This document shows positions 23,501-34,868 of a stretch of DNA of 64,000 bases, piece by piece (position 1 is the stretch's first letter; the number at the start of each line of letters is the position of its first letter). The notes below the pieces were generated by a model that saw only the letters and a list, made by a program, of their open reading frames with translations, had not been told where the DNA came from and did no database searches. Made by a program: the position numbers and the translations under genes. The stretch comes from Chrysaora quinquecirrha. Taxonomy: Eukaryota > Cnidaria > Scyphozoa > Semaeostomeae > Pelagiidae. The stretch lies in NCBI GenBank assembly GCA_014526335.1, contig JACTAT010000052.1, forward strand, positions 4,911,493-4,975,492, read 5' to 3'.

Positions 23501-26500
23501 CTGAGGTGGGGCCGGTGGGGCTTGATAAAGAGGGGCTCGTTTCAAATTTTCTGTTGACTGAGCGAGCTTATTGGAGAGGGACCAAAGATGAGAGAGGGTT
23601 GGGCTCTATCCTTCATACTCTACATACATTTTTCAACATCAATAGATCTACGAAAATTGGATTTTTTCAAAATTATTGCTAATTTAACACATTTTTTTCC
23701 CAACAGACCCTGCCATGTATTGTGTCTGCAATCCTGGTTGTCGTCGTCGATGCAACCCTTGGGGCTGGTCTGGGAGAAGAAGAAGATGGTGAAGAACTCA
23801 GCGAAACTTGAACTTGCGTTTTATGCGTGATTTTGTTTAATCTTTTTCTTCAATGATATTATTATGAAAAGATCTGCATGTGTCTTTTGTTTTTCTGCCT
23901 TCACATCTGTCCACTTACAATTTTAAGACTTCTTTACTTGCTCTTCTTTGAAAAAAACACCCTATTTTTTCTCATTAATTCCCTCTGCAGGCTAATACCA
24001 AAAAATGGAAACCCTATCAGGAAGTTGGGTGTTTGTTTACCAGCAAAATGAGATGGCCTCCAAAGTGCTTCTGGAGCGTATGCTTTATCCTTATATGGTC
24101 CTTGGATCTCTGGCCTATGAGCCCCTAAGTGTCCCTTAAAATCAGTGACTGGGACAAAGAAACGAGTTCCAACCCACTGCATACACCTCTATTGCCTCCG
24201 GCCCTCAAGTCTCAGCTATCCGTTAACTACCTGCCCACAACCAACACTTTATAGTTTACCACTGAAGGAAGTGGCGAGCGAGAGGAGTAGTAGAAGAAAA
24301 CAAAGGTTGTAGATGACTTGAAAAGATAGGGTGGCAGAATAAGCACTATCCAAAAGGAGGGAGGGAAGGGCAACTTAAAACCCCCTTAAAACCCACTGTA
24401 AACCGAGCACTGATGATATTGACTGAGTAAAGGTCTGCCTCATGCTTCCCAATTTATCTGTTCTATCATCCGGGACATTGTCCTTAAACATGTGCCCTTC
24501 CCATCATCCATAGCAATTCCTTCCGGGGGTAATTAACTGAGATTAAACCTGGCTTTAATCGATATTAAACGTCCCAAGGTGTTTAATTTTTGATGAAATT
24601 TGATGCAGGCTATCCATACTGATTTTCAACCGCTAGAAATCAAGTGCCGTATTTGCAAGGTGTCGGCATTTCTTTTTGGTTGTGTCAAAATGTCACTCCT
24701 TCTTGAAAGTGAAAACTGGGGGGGCACTAGACCTTTTTCGTATGGGATGGGGTAACATGCAAACCAAGCTTCAAATCAAAACACCCACTTTTTCTACCAA
24801 TTTGCTAAAAAGCATACCCCCCCCTCTCTTTATACCAACTATAAGCAAGTATATCCGAATATGTCAAAGTATATTCGAATATGTCAATTAGTTTATCTTC
24901 TAATAGATCTGGTACCAGTAAAAGATCTGGTACTAGATCTTGTACCATATCTTTTACGTAAAGGCAGAAGTCACTTTTTCAATACACTGAATTCTGGCAG
25001 AATAACTAAATACTAGACCTTGCCCGTCTCTGACCATGGCCTTGCAAGGACCACCACCTAGAAATACTGTATGTGTAATACGTATCTGAAATGGGTACCA
25101 TTCCTTATACCAAAATTTTGAAAATCAATGCCATTTCTTATACTTATACCTAAATCGACACCATTCTTAATTCCAGAATTGCGATAATGGATACCGTTCC
25201 TTACACGCATTTTTTTATAAAGAACCTAGCTCAAGGCCTAGTTCTTAAAGTTCCTTATTTTTTTAGTTCCTTAATAGTTCCTTAATTCTAACTGCACATA
25301 CAGTTTAATGACTACCGTACAGAGACATTTGCATGTAAGCAAAGCTCGAAACTACTCAAGGAAACATTTGATACATGCGTAAAGTACAATTTTGTGATTT
25401 TCGACTGCAAATGAATGGAATGGGCTTTATCATTCTTGATTGTTTGCAGTGATGAAAATATTCAACAATGAAAAGTTCCTTAGTGAATTTTTTTTTAGTA
25501 GTATAAGTTCTTTAAATTTTCGGGCCTTCTACATGTAGGTTCCTTATAAAGTGATTCCTTATAAAAAAAGCGTTTATACCAAAATCATGAAATAGGAGAC
25601 CCTGTCAGGCAGTACGCCCAAAGTTCCCATTTCCAAAATATACGTGTATACTGCCCTCCCCCTCTACTGCCCTCCCCCTCGTGAGTGTTCAATGCTCAGC
25701 ACAAAATCATTGAAGTCATTGAAACATGTCAGAGCCATGCTTGACAGTGATAGAGAGAAAGAGAGAAATTTCTCACAAGTGGAAAACACAGTTATATGAT
25801 AAGATTAAAGGATTTGATAAGACCACATAATACAAAGAGATCTGAAGAAGCTCATTGTGGTTTCTGTTGTCAAATGTTTATATGAATACAACCCGTAGGG
25901 AAACATTTCTCTATATGATTTTCATTTGAAACATGAATACATGAGAAAGAAACATTCAGACTCTGTTTCTGATCACCCGTGAGAGTATTGTGTCAAAAGT
26001 GCTTGCGACATCCTGGTCCCATACCCTAGGGAATCTATAAGCACTACTGTGGTAGGTACGCACCACTGTGGTGGTATTTTTTGCATACTGTGGTGGATAA
26101 GCACTACTGTGGTGGGTTATTATACTTGATATGTGGTGGGTTATTTTGCTTGATGTGGTGGTGTTTTTTGCATACTGTGGTGGATAAGCACTACTGTGGT
26201 GGGTTATCATGCTTGATGTGGTGGTATTTTTTGCGTACTGTGGTGGATAAGCACTACTGTGGTGAGTTATAATGCTTGATGTGGTGGGTTATTATGCTTG
26301 ATGTGGTGATGTTTTTTGTGTGCTATGGTGTATAAGCACTACTGTGGTGGTGTTTTTGCATACTGTTTGCTAGCACGATCCAGCTGCCTTGTGGTGTTAG
26401 AATTTCAGCCAGATTGGGGTTGAGGTTGGGGTTCAAGCCCTAGGTACGGTAGTGTCACAGCCAGGGGCAAGGTCTCTATTAGTTTACCTAGAATTAACTT

Positions 26501-28731
26501 GCATGAATTTTATATTTTGAAATTTTTGCACAATAAACTTTGTGAACTTTGACCAAAAAGGCGAAAAATGCATGTTTCTTCCATACACCTTTTCAACTAA
26601 GGGCCTCGTTTTCAAAAGAATTTAAATATGTGTTACAAAAGCATTTTGACATCAGATTCAGATTGAGCACCTTCGTTTTAGTGTTGTCACAATTTTTTAC
26701 GCTTCTAGTCCTTATGATGTTGATTTTATAGCGATTAAAAATTTTTAAAGTTATAAAGGATTTGACCGTGAAAAGTGACTGAGGGTGTAAAATTTCACCC
26801 CGAGCGATTTTTCACGGTCAAATCCCTTATAAATTTTCAAACTTTTTGTCGCTATAAAATCAACATCGTTAGGACTAGAATCGTAAAAATTTGCGACAAC
26901 ACTAAAATAAAGGTGCACAATCTGAATCTGGGGTCACAATTTTCGTACGAACAAATTTTCTTAAATTTTGAAAACGAGGCTCTTAGTTGAAAAGGTGTAT
27001 TGAATGTGTATCTCCTTTAAGTATTAAAATTCACTGGCTCTTATAAACACAAGAGTTTGCCTTCAAGAAAAATCAACAGAGTCTTACCTTGTTCCGTGTT
27101 TGTTGATGTTATCACTTGTATATGCAGGGAAGGGATCCGCATCACCTCCATTGAAATCATAACTTGCTGATGGTTCATAGTTTTGTTTCAAATCAGGATG
27201 TGTGTATTCTAAGCCATCATCCAAGATTGTTACCACTACACCCTTTCCAGTAATGCCTTTCTCCCACGCAGGTAATACATTAATTCCTTTAGTGTCTTTG
27301 CATCTAGTTATTCCTGCAATCAATAGAAAATGTTATTCAATGTTATTGAAAACAAACATTACTAAATATGTAAGGGTAAATGTTATGTTCTAGGGTTAAT
27401 GCTAGAATCTACATTGGGGTTAAACTTAAGGCCTGGGTAGACTAGGAGACATGTTTTCTGTGACATTGCCACATGCTGACATTGCCATCTCCTTGATGGC
27501 TTCTAACCTTCCAGTTTAGCCACCCAAAATTTGTAGCAAGTAACACAAATGTTTCTGGGAGAGTAGTAACCATCAGGGTTAGCACAGGTAACTCCAGAAC
27601 TGGTATGTCACATAATCGAAGCAGTTTTAAATATATTTTGACTTTGCCATTTTATAATATTTTGGCAAAATAAAACTTTGAATCCATTCTGTAACAGAAT
27701 CTGCTTTTTGGCTTATTTTTCAAAGCTTCATTAAATATCATGAAATCAAACAAGACTGTTTTAGATCTCTTTAAAAACATATCAATATTTTCACATAGTT
27801 CATTCCAACACTATATAGCTTCCTGGTAAACAAAATATCATTAATTTTCATTTAAAATTTTCAACAAGTTTTGAATTAAAAGCTTCAGAAAATTTTGAAA
27901 ATTACCTAAAGGTGTAGGTGATATCAAGGAATCAGGGGAATTAATTTGAAACTCAAATAATTCTTTATGGTTCGAAATTCAGGGAAATTAAATTAAATTA
28001 AATTAAACACGTCTCACAAGCTGCTAACAAATTTTGCTAAGTTTCATTTTCCAAAAAAAATTATCTAGCGCTTTAACTTTTAAATTCTGACACTAATTTC
28101 TCAAGAGTTGTCAGTTTAGGAATTATATTTTATATTTCATGTTTTTATTTTATACCCTAACATAACCCTGGAAAAAATATAACATGATTAAACCGTTGAA
28201 TTTATAATTGTATAAAATTAAATTTCGTTTCATGACCATGACCCCGGGTTTCGGCGTCAGAGCAAAACACAAACTTTAAAACAAAATTTTCCTACCCCTA
28301 TTTTTAAGATACCATTGATCTTTGAAAAGTGGATCTGTAAAGTCTTGAAATTCTCTTTTACTTCGTTTTAATATTTTCTGTTGTTCTGCCCAACGAACAA
28401 TTGGTTCATTGCTAAGAAGGTTATGATGCTCGACGCTTCGCCTTGTCCGCTTTTGAACTTCGCTATGTTCTAGCAAGTAATAGTCCTCTAAACCTCCAAT
28501 TTGGCCGTGGAATTTAAATCCATGTTTACGAGCTAGTTCTTCAGCTTTTTCTACACCATCTTCAATATGTACAACCCATTTATTAGTATACACCGGTTCA
28601 TTCTCTTCGGGGAGTTTCGAAGTGTCCTGGCTAGGCCCGTTTTCTTCAGCTTCAAGTTCACGGCGTCTTCTTGCTAAAACTTGCGGATAAAGTAAAACTA
28701 AACACAGAAGCAGAACTTCAAAAAACTTCAT
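19128..28731 (-). CDS. Furin-like proprotein convertase (subtilisin/kexin type), with a frameshift in exon 3
   Basis: Minus-strand exons: 28731-28296, 27313-27088, 21993-21756, 21144-20845, 20248-19128. Signal peptide about residues 1-20, then RRRR and a prodomain with a secondary site (RTRR) and the autocleavage site KRSKR before EFQDF. Catalytic Asp is in TILDDGLEY (exon 2), His in KHGTRC (split over the exon 2/3 junction), oxyanion Asn in ATGNGG and Ser in HTGTSAAAP (exon 4). Exon 5 carries the end of the catalytic domain, the P domain, a short Cys-rich segment, a membrane helix ([18 protein letters not shown]) and a tail of about 40 residues ending DELVQ. About 773 residues expected. The enzyme cleaves secretory precursors after paired basic residues in the trans-Golgi. 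Exon 3 is one base short: the frame breaks with a TGA at 21864-21866, between the VTDAVEGGS and [13 protein letters not shown] blocks. Intron phases require 239 bp, whereas 238 are present. Either a sequence error or a broken allele. Confidence 0.92.
20375..20760. repeat. GAT/ATG trinucleotide microsatellite
   Basis: Imperfect (GAT)n on the + strand, in the intron between the last two convertase exons. The long Met/Asp/Ile-rich open frame across it is a repeat artefact. Confidence 0.85.
22064..22248. repeat. CCATTC/ATTCC short tandem repeat
   Basis: Run of TCCATTCCCATTCCATTCC-type units in convertase intron 2, about 70 bp upstream of its exon 3 acceptor and about 260 bp before the nested peptide gene. 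His/Ser/Pro/Phe-rich open frames here are artefacts. Confidence 0.85.
22510..23792 (+). CDS. Secreted Cys/Arg/Trp-rich cationic peptide precursor, nested in the convertase intron
   Basis: Exons 22510-22564, 22697-22768, 23707-23792 (GT-AG, phases 1 and 1), giving 70 residues. Exon 1 is a signal peptide: M-K-T then a run of Leu/Val/Phe/Ala, ending near residue 18. Exon 2 is a ~24-residue acidic propiece with ten Asp/Glu. Exon 3 encodes a ~28-residue basic C-terminus with four cysteines spaced C-x-C-x3-C-x3-C, two Arg runs (RRR and RRRR), three Trp and a terminal Trp. Signal + acidic propiece + cationic Cys-rich domain, one per exon, is the usual plan of antimicrobial peptide precursors, where the acidic part masks the basic part. 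A venom or signalling peptide is possible. I do not recognise the cysteine pattern. TATATAA at 22321-22327 could be part of its promoter. No dibasic site precedes the mature domain; the join reads DTRQD. It lies antisense inside convertase intron 2. Confidence 0.72.
22841..23192. repeat. MITE, CTAGGAGACATGT family
   Basis: Left end AAACTAGGAGATATGTCAAG followed by AGTGACATTG; the right end reads, inverted, AATTAGGAGACATGTCACGT then GCGACATTG. Partial relatives at 27440-27570 and 50715-50885 share CTAGGAGAC, CAAATGTTTCTGGGA and GTCTCCCAGAAACATTTG phrases. In intron 2 of the nested peptide gene. Confidence 0.65.
24897..25063. repeat. Dispersed ~165-bp repeat, copy 1
   Basis: Almost identical to 35992-36158. 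Shared landmarks are AGATCTGGTACCAGTAAAAG, TAGATCTTGTACCATATCTT and GACCATGGCCTTGCAAGGAC. Only a handful of differences are visible by eye. It lies in convertase intron 2. Confidence 0.8.
26025..26374. mobile_element. Foldback element, CCACCACAGTA family, copy 4 (one-armed)
   Basis: Starts GGGAATCTATAAGCACTACT and ends near TACTGTTTGCTAGCACGATC, a degraded right TIR. All subrepeats are in the TACTGTGGTGGATAAGCACT orientation; the central spacer and opposite arm are missing. In convertase intron 2. Confidence 0.65.
26385..26505 (+). repeat. tRNA-derived SINE-like element, copy
   Basis: Has a B-box-like GGGGTTCAAGCCC, then GGTAGTGTCACAGCCAGGG and a TCTCTATTAGTTTACC tail. The same order recurs at 40660-40800 and 50150-50315. 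In convertase intron 2. Confidence 0.55.
26582..27005. mobile_element. Near-palindromic MITE, ~200-bp arms
   Basis: Left ATACACCTTTTCAACTAAGG then GCCTCGTTTTCAAAA; the right end inverted reads ATACACCTTTTCAACTAAGA then GCCTCGTTTTCAAAA. The arms continue to a centre near 26790 (AAATTTCACCCCGAGCGATT), with GGATTTGACCGTGAAAAGTG matching its inverse on the other side. Ends about 80 bp before convertase exon 2 on the donor side. Confidence 0.75.
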
Positions 28732-29336
28732 ACTATTCTTTTAATTAATTTAAAGTCTAAATTCAGGTTTTTATCAGCTAGATAACAACCATGAGAGAAT
28801 TTCCGCGATAACTAAACTCCAAAGATTATCTTCCACACTGCAAAATAAAATCGTTTCAATTCAAGTGACATGGATTCATCTGTCGACCCATATGAGGTGC
28901 CCAACACAATATCCAGGGGGTAAGCTTGTCAACACCGCCATTTTCATGGAGCAAAACTTACTGTAAAACAATAAAAAAATTTCAATTTTTAAAGATTTTA
29001 TTTTCTGAAAAATATTTTAGCACTAGGAAATCGAATCTTAGACGAAAATTGCGTTGAAAAACTTTAAAAGTAAGCAGCTTTTTTGAAATTTTTTAACGAT
29101 TTTTACCCCCTGAAAAATAAAAGCTACATACGGGGTTTTCTTCCGTTAATCGTCCTGTATGTCACAATGACGTAGTATTGAAGGCCCTTTGAGGTTTAGA
29201 GGGTCAACAAAGGTGCCAATGACATGGTAAAATGATCCAGATAGTTACAAATCACATAATCACGGAAAAATCCGAGACCCTTCCTTTCTCTTGCGGTTTC
29301 CAAAGGTCGGCGGCAGGCAACAGCAAAAATCAGATT
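28732..29336. other. 5' flank of the convertase; no gene seen
   Basis: Presumed promoter/5' UTR side of the convertase, AT-rich, no clear TATA or other motif. It ends where the large foldback element begins. Confidence 0.35.
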
Positions 29337-32300
29337 CAATGACCTGAAAATTTGGCTATCTCTAAAATATGGATTATGGAATGATGGAGTGGAATGATGG
29401 AATGATGGAATGGAATGATGGAATGGTGAAACAAAAACAGAGCCATTCCATATTTTAGAAAAATATGGAATAGCGAATTTTCTCAAAAATTACTTGCTTC
29501 TTTTTGCTGAAACCTTCCCGCTAGGGTTGTATAAGCCTTACAAACACATCTGAGTAGAAATTAAGAAGATTTGGAGTCAATTGAAGGAGTTACGAGGCCA
29601 TTCCATATTTTAGAAAAATATGGAATGGCGAATTTTCTCAAAAATTACTTGCTTCTTTTTGCTGAAACCTTCCCCCTAGGGTTGTATATGCCTTACAAAC
29701 ACATCTGAGTAGAAATTAAGAAAATTTGGAGTCAATTGAAGGAATAATAAGGCCATTCCATATTTTAGAAAAATATGGAATGGCGAATTTTCTCAAAAAT
29801 TACTCGCTTCTTTTTGCTGAAACCTTCCCGCTAGGGTTGTATAAGCCTTACAAACACATCTGAGTAGAAATTAAGAAGATTTGGAGTCAATTGAAGGAGT
29901 TACGAGGCCATTCCATATTTTAGAAAAATATGGAATGGCGAATTTTCTCAAAAATTACTTGCTCCTTTTTGCTGAAACCTTCCCGCTAGGGTTGTATAAG
30001 CATTACAAACACATCTGAGAAGAAATTAAGAAGATTTGGAGTCAATTGAAGGAGTTACGAGGCCATTCCATATTTTAGAAAAATATGGAATGGCGAATTT
30101 TCTCAAAAATTACTTGCTTCTTTTTGCTGAAACCTTCCCCCTAGGGTTGTATATGCCTTACAAACACATCTGAGTAGAAATTAAGAAGATTTGGAGTCAA
30201 TTGAAGGAATAATAAGGCCATTCCATATTTTAGAAAAATATGGAATGGCGAATTTTCTCAAAAATTATATAAGCTTTATAAACACACCCGAGAAGAAATT
30301 ATCTCAAAATCGAGAAATACTGGACGGAAGCTTGAAACATGATTCTCAAGGAAAATGCTAATTTCCAAGTTAAGCACTACTGTACTGGGGGATGTTCTTT
30401 TAACTGGACTCCACGACCTCACGACCCCAGACCATACGACCCTACGACCTCACGACCATACGACCCTATTTTTGTTAATAATTTTTTATTTTCATAAATA
30501 CTAAATTCTAAGTTGATTTTCATTAACAATTATCAAGATGACTTTTATTTTGACTTTGATAAAACCATTCGGAATCATTTGATAGGTGAACTTGACTTAT
30601 ATCAGTAGCTATCATGACATCCATGCGGTTTGTGCAAAAGTAGACAGCAGTTTGCATTATTGTTATTCGCGAGTCTTGGATTACTTTAATTGTTGCCTGA
30701 AGTTATTTCTAACATTAAACATGTCAGCATGGCGTGTCACCGATGGAATGATAGGTAAACTTGAGCAACACAACGAAGCATTTTCGCATTGGCAAAATGT
30801 AGCTAAAATCGGGACTGTAAACATAGAAGCTATTTTATAAGAACACCTGGCTGGCTTTGATTTCAGCCTGCTTGTTTCTTGTTTTTCAAGTGATTTTTCA
30901 AGTACTTGTCACCCCCATTCCCTTCTCGAAAACATGTTTAAAATGCGTCTCCGGGCAAGGGCTTCACGCTGGTGAATTATGCTTGTGCGCATCTCAAATA
31001 GTTTGTGAGGTAGCAAAAGATATTGACCCAAATTTCAGCCTGGTGTTTCTTAAAGTTTTATAAACGTGCACAAATTCTTTATATGAAGGGTTTTTGTAGC
31101 TATGTATTAGGTCCAGTTTTAACATGGGACCTGAAATTAAAAATTTTTCAGTTTTTTCTTGCTCTTAACTTCTGGTTCGGCAGTCAGCATTCGCAAATTA
31201 GATAGACCGCTTAAAATAAATATTATTTTTCTACGGACAAAAATATAATTTTCTACCCATCTCGAACAAAAATAGAATTTAGCATTGCAGGTACCGATGT
31301 AATGTAATATAGCATTGGAGAATGAAACAGGATTGATGAATACAGTAGCAATGTTTACATATCAAACCGCTTTTTTGACCTCTGGGCAAACAGTCGAGGA
31401 TAACACGATACTGAAATAAGTCAAGTTCACCCATCAAATGATTCCGAATTATTTTATAAATCAAAATCAAAGTCATCTTGATACTTTTTAATGAAAATCA
31501 ACCTAGAATTCACTATTTATGAAAATGAAAAATCATTAATAAAAACAGGGTCGTATGGTCGTGAAGTCGTAGGGTCGTATGGTCTGGGGTCGTGAGGTCG
31601 TGGAGTCCAGCTAAAAGAACATCCCCTGTACTGGGCGGCCATAACCACTGTGGTCTGGTCTGATTGATAATTTGACAGATCCACTTGAAAAATTCAGACT
31701 AATGGCGACGCAAATATGCAATCATTCATATCACATTTGTAAATATGGTAGGCTATCTGCAAAACAAGGAATTGTAAAATTACTGTATTGATGCAGTGCA
31801 TAAGTTAACTATGGTAAAACGCACAAATCGAAAGTTTGACATAAATAATGTTCGAATTCGATGACTTGATTTTGCAAGTTTTTCTCACTCGCATATACTT
31901 TAGCTGAGCAAAAAAATACCAACTTTCACAACTCGTAGTTCCTCTACTCCAAACCTTGATTATTTATTCTGAGATGTGTTTGAAAGTTTTATTTTACCCC
32001 TGGAGGAAGGTTTCAGGATAAAGAAGCGAGCAATTTTTGAGAAACTTCGCCACTCCATATTTTTCTAAAATATGGAATGGCCTTATTATTCCTTCAATTG
32101 ACTCCAAATCTTCTTAATTTCTACTCAGATGTGTTTGTAAGGCATATACAACCCTTGGGGGAAGGTTTCAGCAAAAAGAAGCGAGTAATTTTTGAGAAAA
32201 TTCGCCATTCCATATTTTTCTAAAATATGGAATGGCCTCGTAACTCCTTCAATTGACTCCAAATCTTCTTAATTTCTACTCAGATGTGTTTGTAAGGCTT

Positions 32301-34262
32301 ATACAACCCTCGGGGGAAGGTTTCAGCAAAAAGAAGCGAGTAATTTTTGAGAAACTTCGCCATTCCATATTTTTCTAAAATATGGAATGGCCTTGTTATT
32401 CCTTCAATTGACTCGAAACCTTCTTAATTTCTACTCAGATGTGTTTGTAAGGCATATACAACCCTAGTGGAAAGGTTTCAGCAAAAAGAAGCGAGTAATT
32501 TTTGAGGAAATTCGCCATTCCATATTTTTCTAAAATATGGAATGGCCTTGTTATTCCTTCAATTGACTCGAAACCTTCTTAATTTCTACTCAGATGTGTT
32601 TGTAAGGCATATACAACCCTAGTGGAAAGGTTTCAGCAAAAAGAAGCGAGTAATTTTTGAGAAACTTCGCCATTCCATATTTTTCTAAAATATGGAATGG
32701 CCTTGTTATTCCTTCAATTGACTCGAAACCTTCTTAATTTCTACTCAGATGTGTTTGTAAGGCTTATACAACCCTCGGGGGAAGGTTTCAGCAAAAAGAA
32801 GCGAGTAATTTTTGAGAAACTTCGCCATTCCATATTTTTCTAAAATATGGAATGGCCTTGTTATTCCTTCAATTGACTCGAAACCTTCTTAATTTCTACT
32901 CAGATGTGTTTGTAAGGCATATACAACCCTAGTGGAAAGGTTTCAGCAAAAGAAGCGAGTAATTTTGAGGAATTCGCCATTCCATATTTTTCTAAAATAT
33001 GGAATGGCCTTGTTATTCCTTCAATTGACTCGAAACCTTCTTAATTTCTACTCAGATGTGTTTGTAAGGCATATACAACCCTAGTGGAAAGGTTTCAGCA
33101 AAAAGAAGCGAGTAATTTTTGAGAAACTTCGCCATTCCATATTTTTCTAAAATATGGAATGGCCTTGTTATTCCTTCAATTGACTCGAAACCTTCTTAAT
33201 TTCTACTCAGATGTGTTTGTAAGGCTTATACAACCCTCGGGGAAGGTTTCAGCAAAAGAAGCGAGTAATTTTGAGAAACTTCGCCATTCCATATTTTTCT
33301 AAAATATGGAATGGCCTTGTTATTCCTTCAATTGACTCGAAACCTTCTTAATTTCTACTCAGATGTGTTTGTAAGGCATATACAACCCTAGTGGAAAGGT
33401 TTCAGCAAAAAGAAGCGAGTAATTTTTGAGAAACTTCGCCATTCCATATTTTTCTAAAATATGGAATGGCCTTGTTATTCCTTCAATTGACTCGAAACCT
33501 TCTTAATTTCTACTCAGATGTGTTTGTAAGGCTTATACAACCCTAGTGGAAAGGTTTCAGCAAAAAGAAGCGAGTAATTTTTGAGAAAATTCGCCATTCC
33601 ATATTTTTCTAAAATATGGAATGGCCTCGTAACTCCTTCAATTGACTCCAAATCTTCTTAATTTCTACTCAGATGTGTTTGTAAGGCTTATACAACCCTC
33701 GGGGGAAGGTTTCAGCAAAGAGAAGCAAGTAATTTTTGAGAAACTTCGCCATTCCATATTTTTCTAAAATATGGAATGGCCTTGTTATTCCTTCAATTGA
33801 CTCGAAACCTTCTTAATTTCTACTCAGATGTGTTTGTAAGGCATATACAACCCTAGTGGAAAGGTTTCAGCAAAAAGAAGCGAGTAATTTTTGAGGAAAT
33901 TCGCCATTCCATATTTTTCTAAAATATGGAATGGCCTCGTAACTCCTTCAATTGACTCCAAATCTTCTTAATTTCTACTCAGATGTGTTTGTAAGGCATA
34001 TACAACCCTTGGAGGAAGGTTTCAGCAAAAAGAAGCGAGTAATTTTTGAGAAAATTCGCCATTCCATATTTTTCTAAAATATGGAATGGCTCTGTTTTTG
34101 TTTCATTATACTTTCAAAATTAAAAATATTGTCGCGATGTGTTTGGAAATTGCTTTTCTTTTGCATTTATGCATTTTGATACCATTCCATCATTCCATTC
34201 CATCATTCCATCATTCCACTCCATCATTCCATAATCCATATTTTAGAGATAGCCCTGAAAAT
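29337..34262. mobile_element. Large (~4.9 kb) foldback element with inverted arrays of hairpin-bearing repeats
   Basis: Outer ends are inverted copies: left GGCTATCTCTAAAATATGGA, then ATTATGGAATGATGG; right TCCATAATCCATATTTTAGAGATAGCC. Inside each end is a GGAATGATGG microsatellite. Then comes a tandem array of ~155-bp units: about 6 on the left (29440-30250) and about 14 in inverse orientation on the right (32040-34095). Each unit carries a near-perfect hairpin, GCCATTCCATATTTT-TCT-AAAATATGGAATGGC. The middle (30250-32040) holds a further inverted pair (about 30390-30595 and 31405-31625, including CCACGACCTCACGACCCCAG). The remaining ~800-bp core has only short open frames and no transposase that I can recognise. 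It separates the 5' end of the convertase from the 3' end of the F-box gene. Confidence 0.85.
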
Positions 34263-34328
34263 TTTGATGATCTATTCTCAAAATCGCAAATTAGTCCGTG
34301 AAATGATCCCCCACAAAATTCTGGTTGC

Positions 34329-34868
34329 ACGCTAGCGAATCTATAATCGCTACTGTGGTGGATAATCACTACTGTGGTGGTACTATTTGCATACTGTGGT
34401 GGTAGTTTCTGCGTACTGTGGTGGATAATCACTACTTGTGGTGGTTTACTATACTTGTGGTGGTGGCAGTTTTTGCGTACTGTGGTGGATAATCACTACT
34501 TTGGTGGGTTACTATGCTTGCGGTGGTGGCAGTTTTGGCGTACTGTGGTGGCTTTTGTGGTTTTTTCTTGCTTGATCTATAGAGTTTTGCTATGATTTCG
34601 TATTCACCACATACAGCATTATAACCCACCACAAGTAGTGATTATCCGCCACAGTACGCAGAAACTACCACCACAGTACGCAAATAGTACCACCACAGTA
34701 GTGATTATCCACCACAGTACGCCAAAACTGCCACCACCGCAAGCATAGTAAACCACCACAAGTAGTGATTATCCACCACAGTACGCATAAACTACTACCA
34801 CAGTACGCAAATAGTACCACCACAGTAGTGATTATCCACCACAGTAGTGATTATAGATTCGCTAGCGT
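34329..34868. mobile_element. Foldback element, CCACCACAGTA family, copy 5 (complete)
   Basis: Inverted ends ACGCTAGCGAATCTATAATC and GATTATAGATTCGCTAGCGT, identical to copy 3. The left arm is GTGGTGG-oriented, the spacer holds CTTGCTTGATCTATAGAGTT, and the right arm is CCACCAC-oriented. The spacer is inverted relative to copy 3, so the two copies sit in opposite orientation. It follows the large foldback element by 66 bp. Confidence 0.85.

Noticed and set aside
30586..31205. Small open frames in the centre of the giant foldback element as a possible transposase
   Set aside because: Short, without catalytic motifs, and not joined by convincing splice sites.
29440..34095. Regularly spaced repeats resembling a CRISPR array
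   Set aside because: Units are ~155 bp, nearly identical throughout with no unique spacers, present in two orientations, and in an animal genome.
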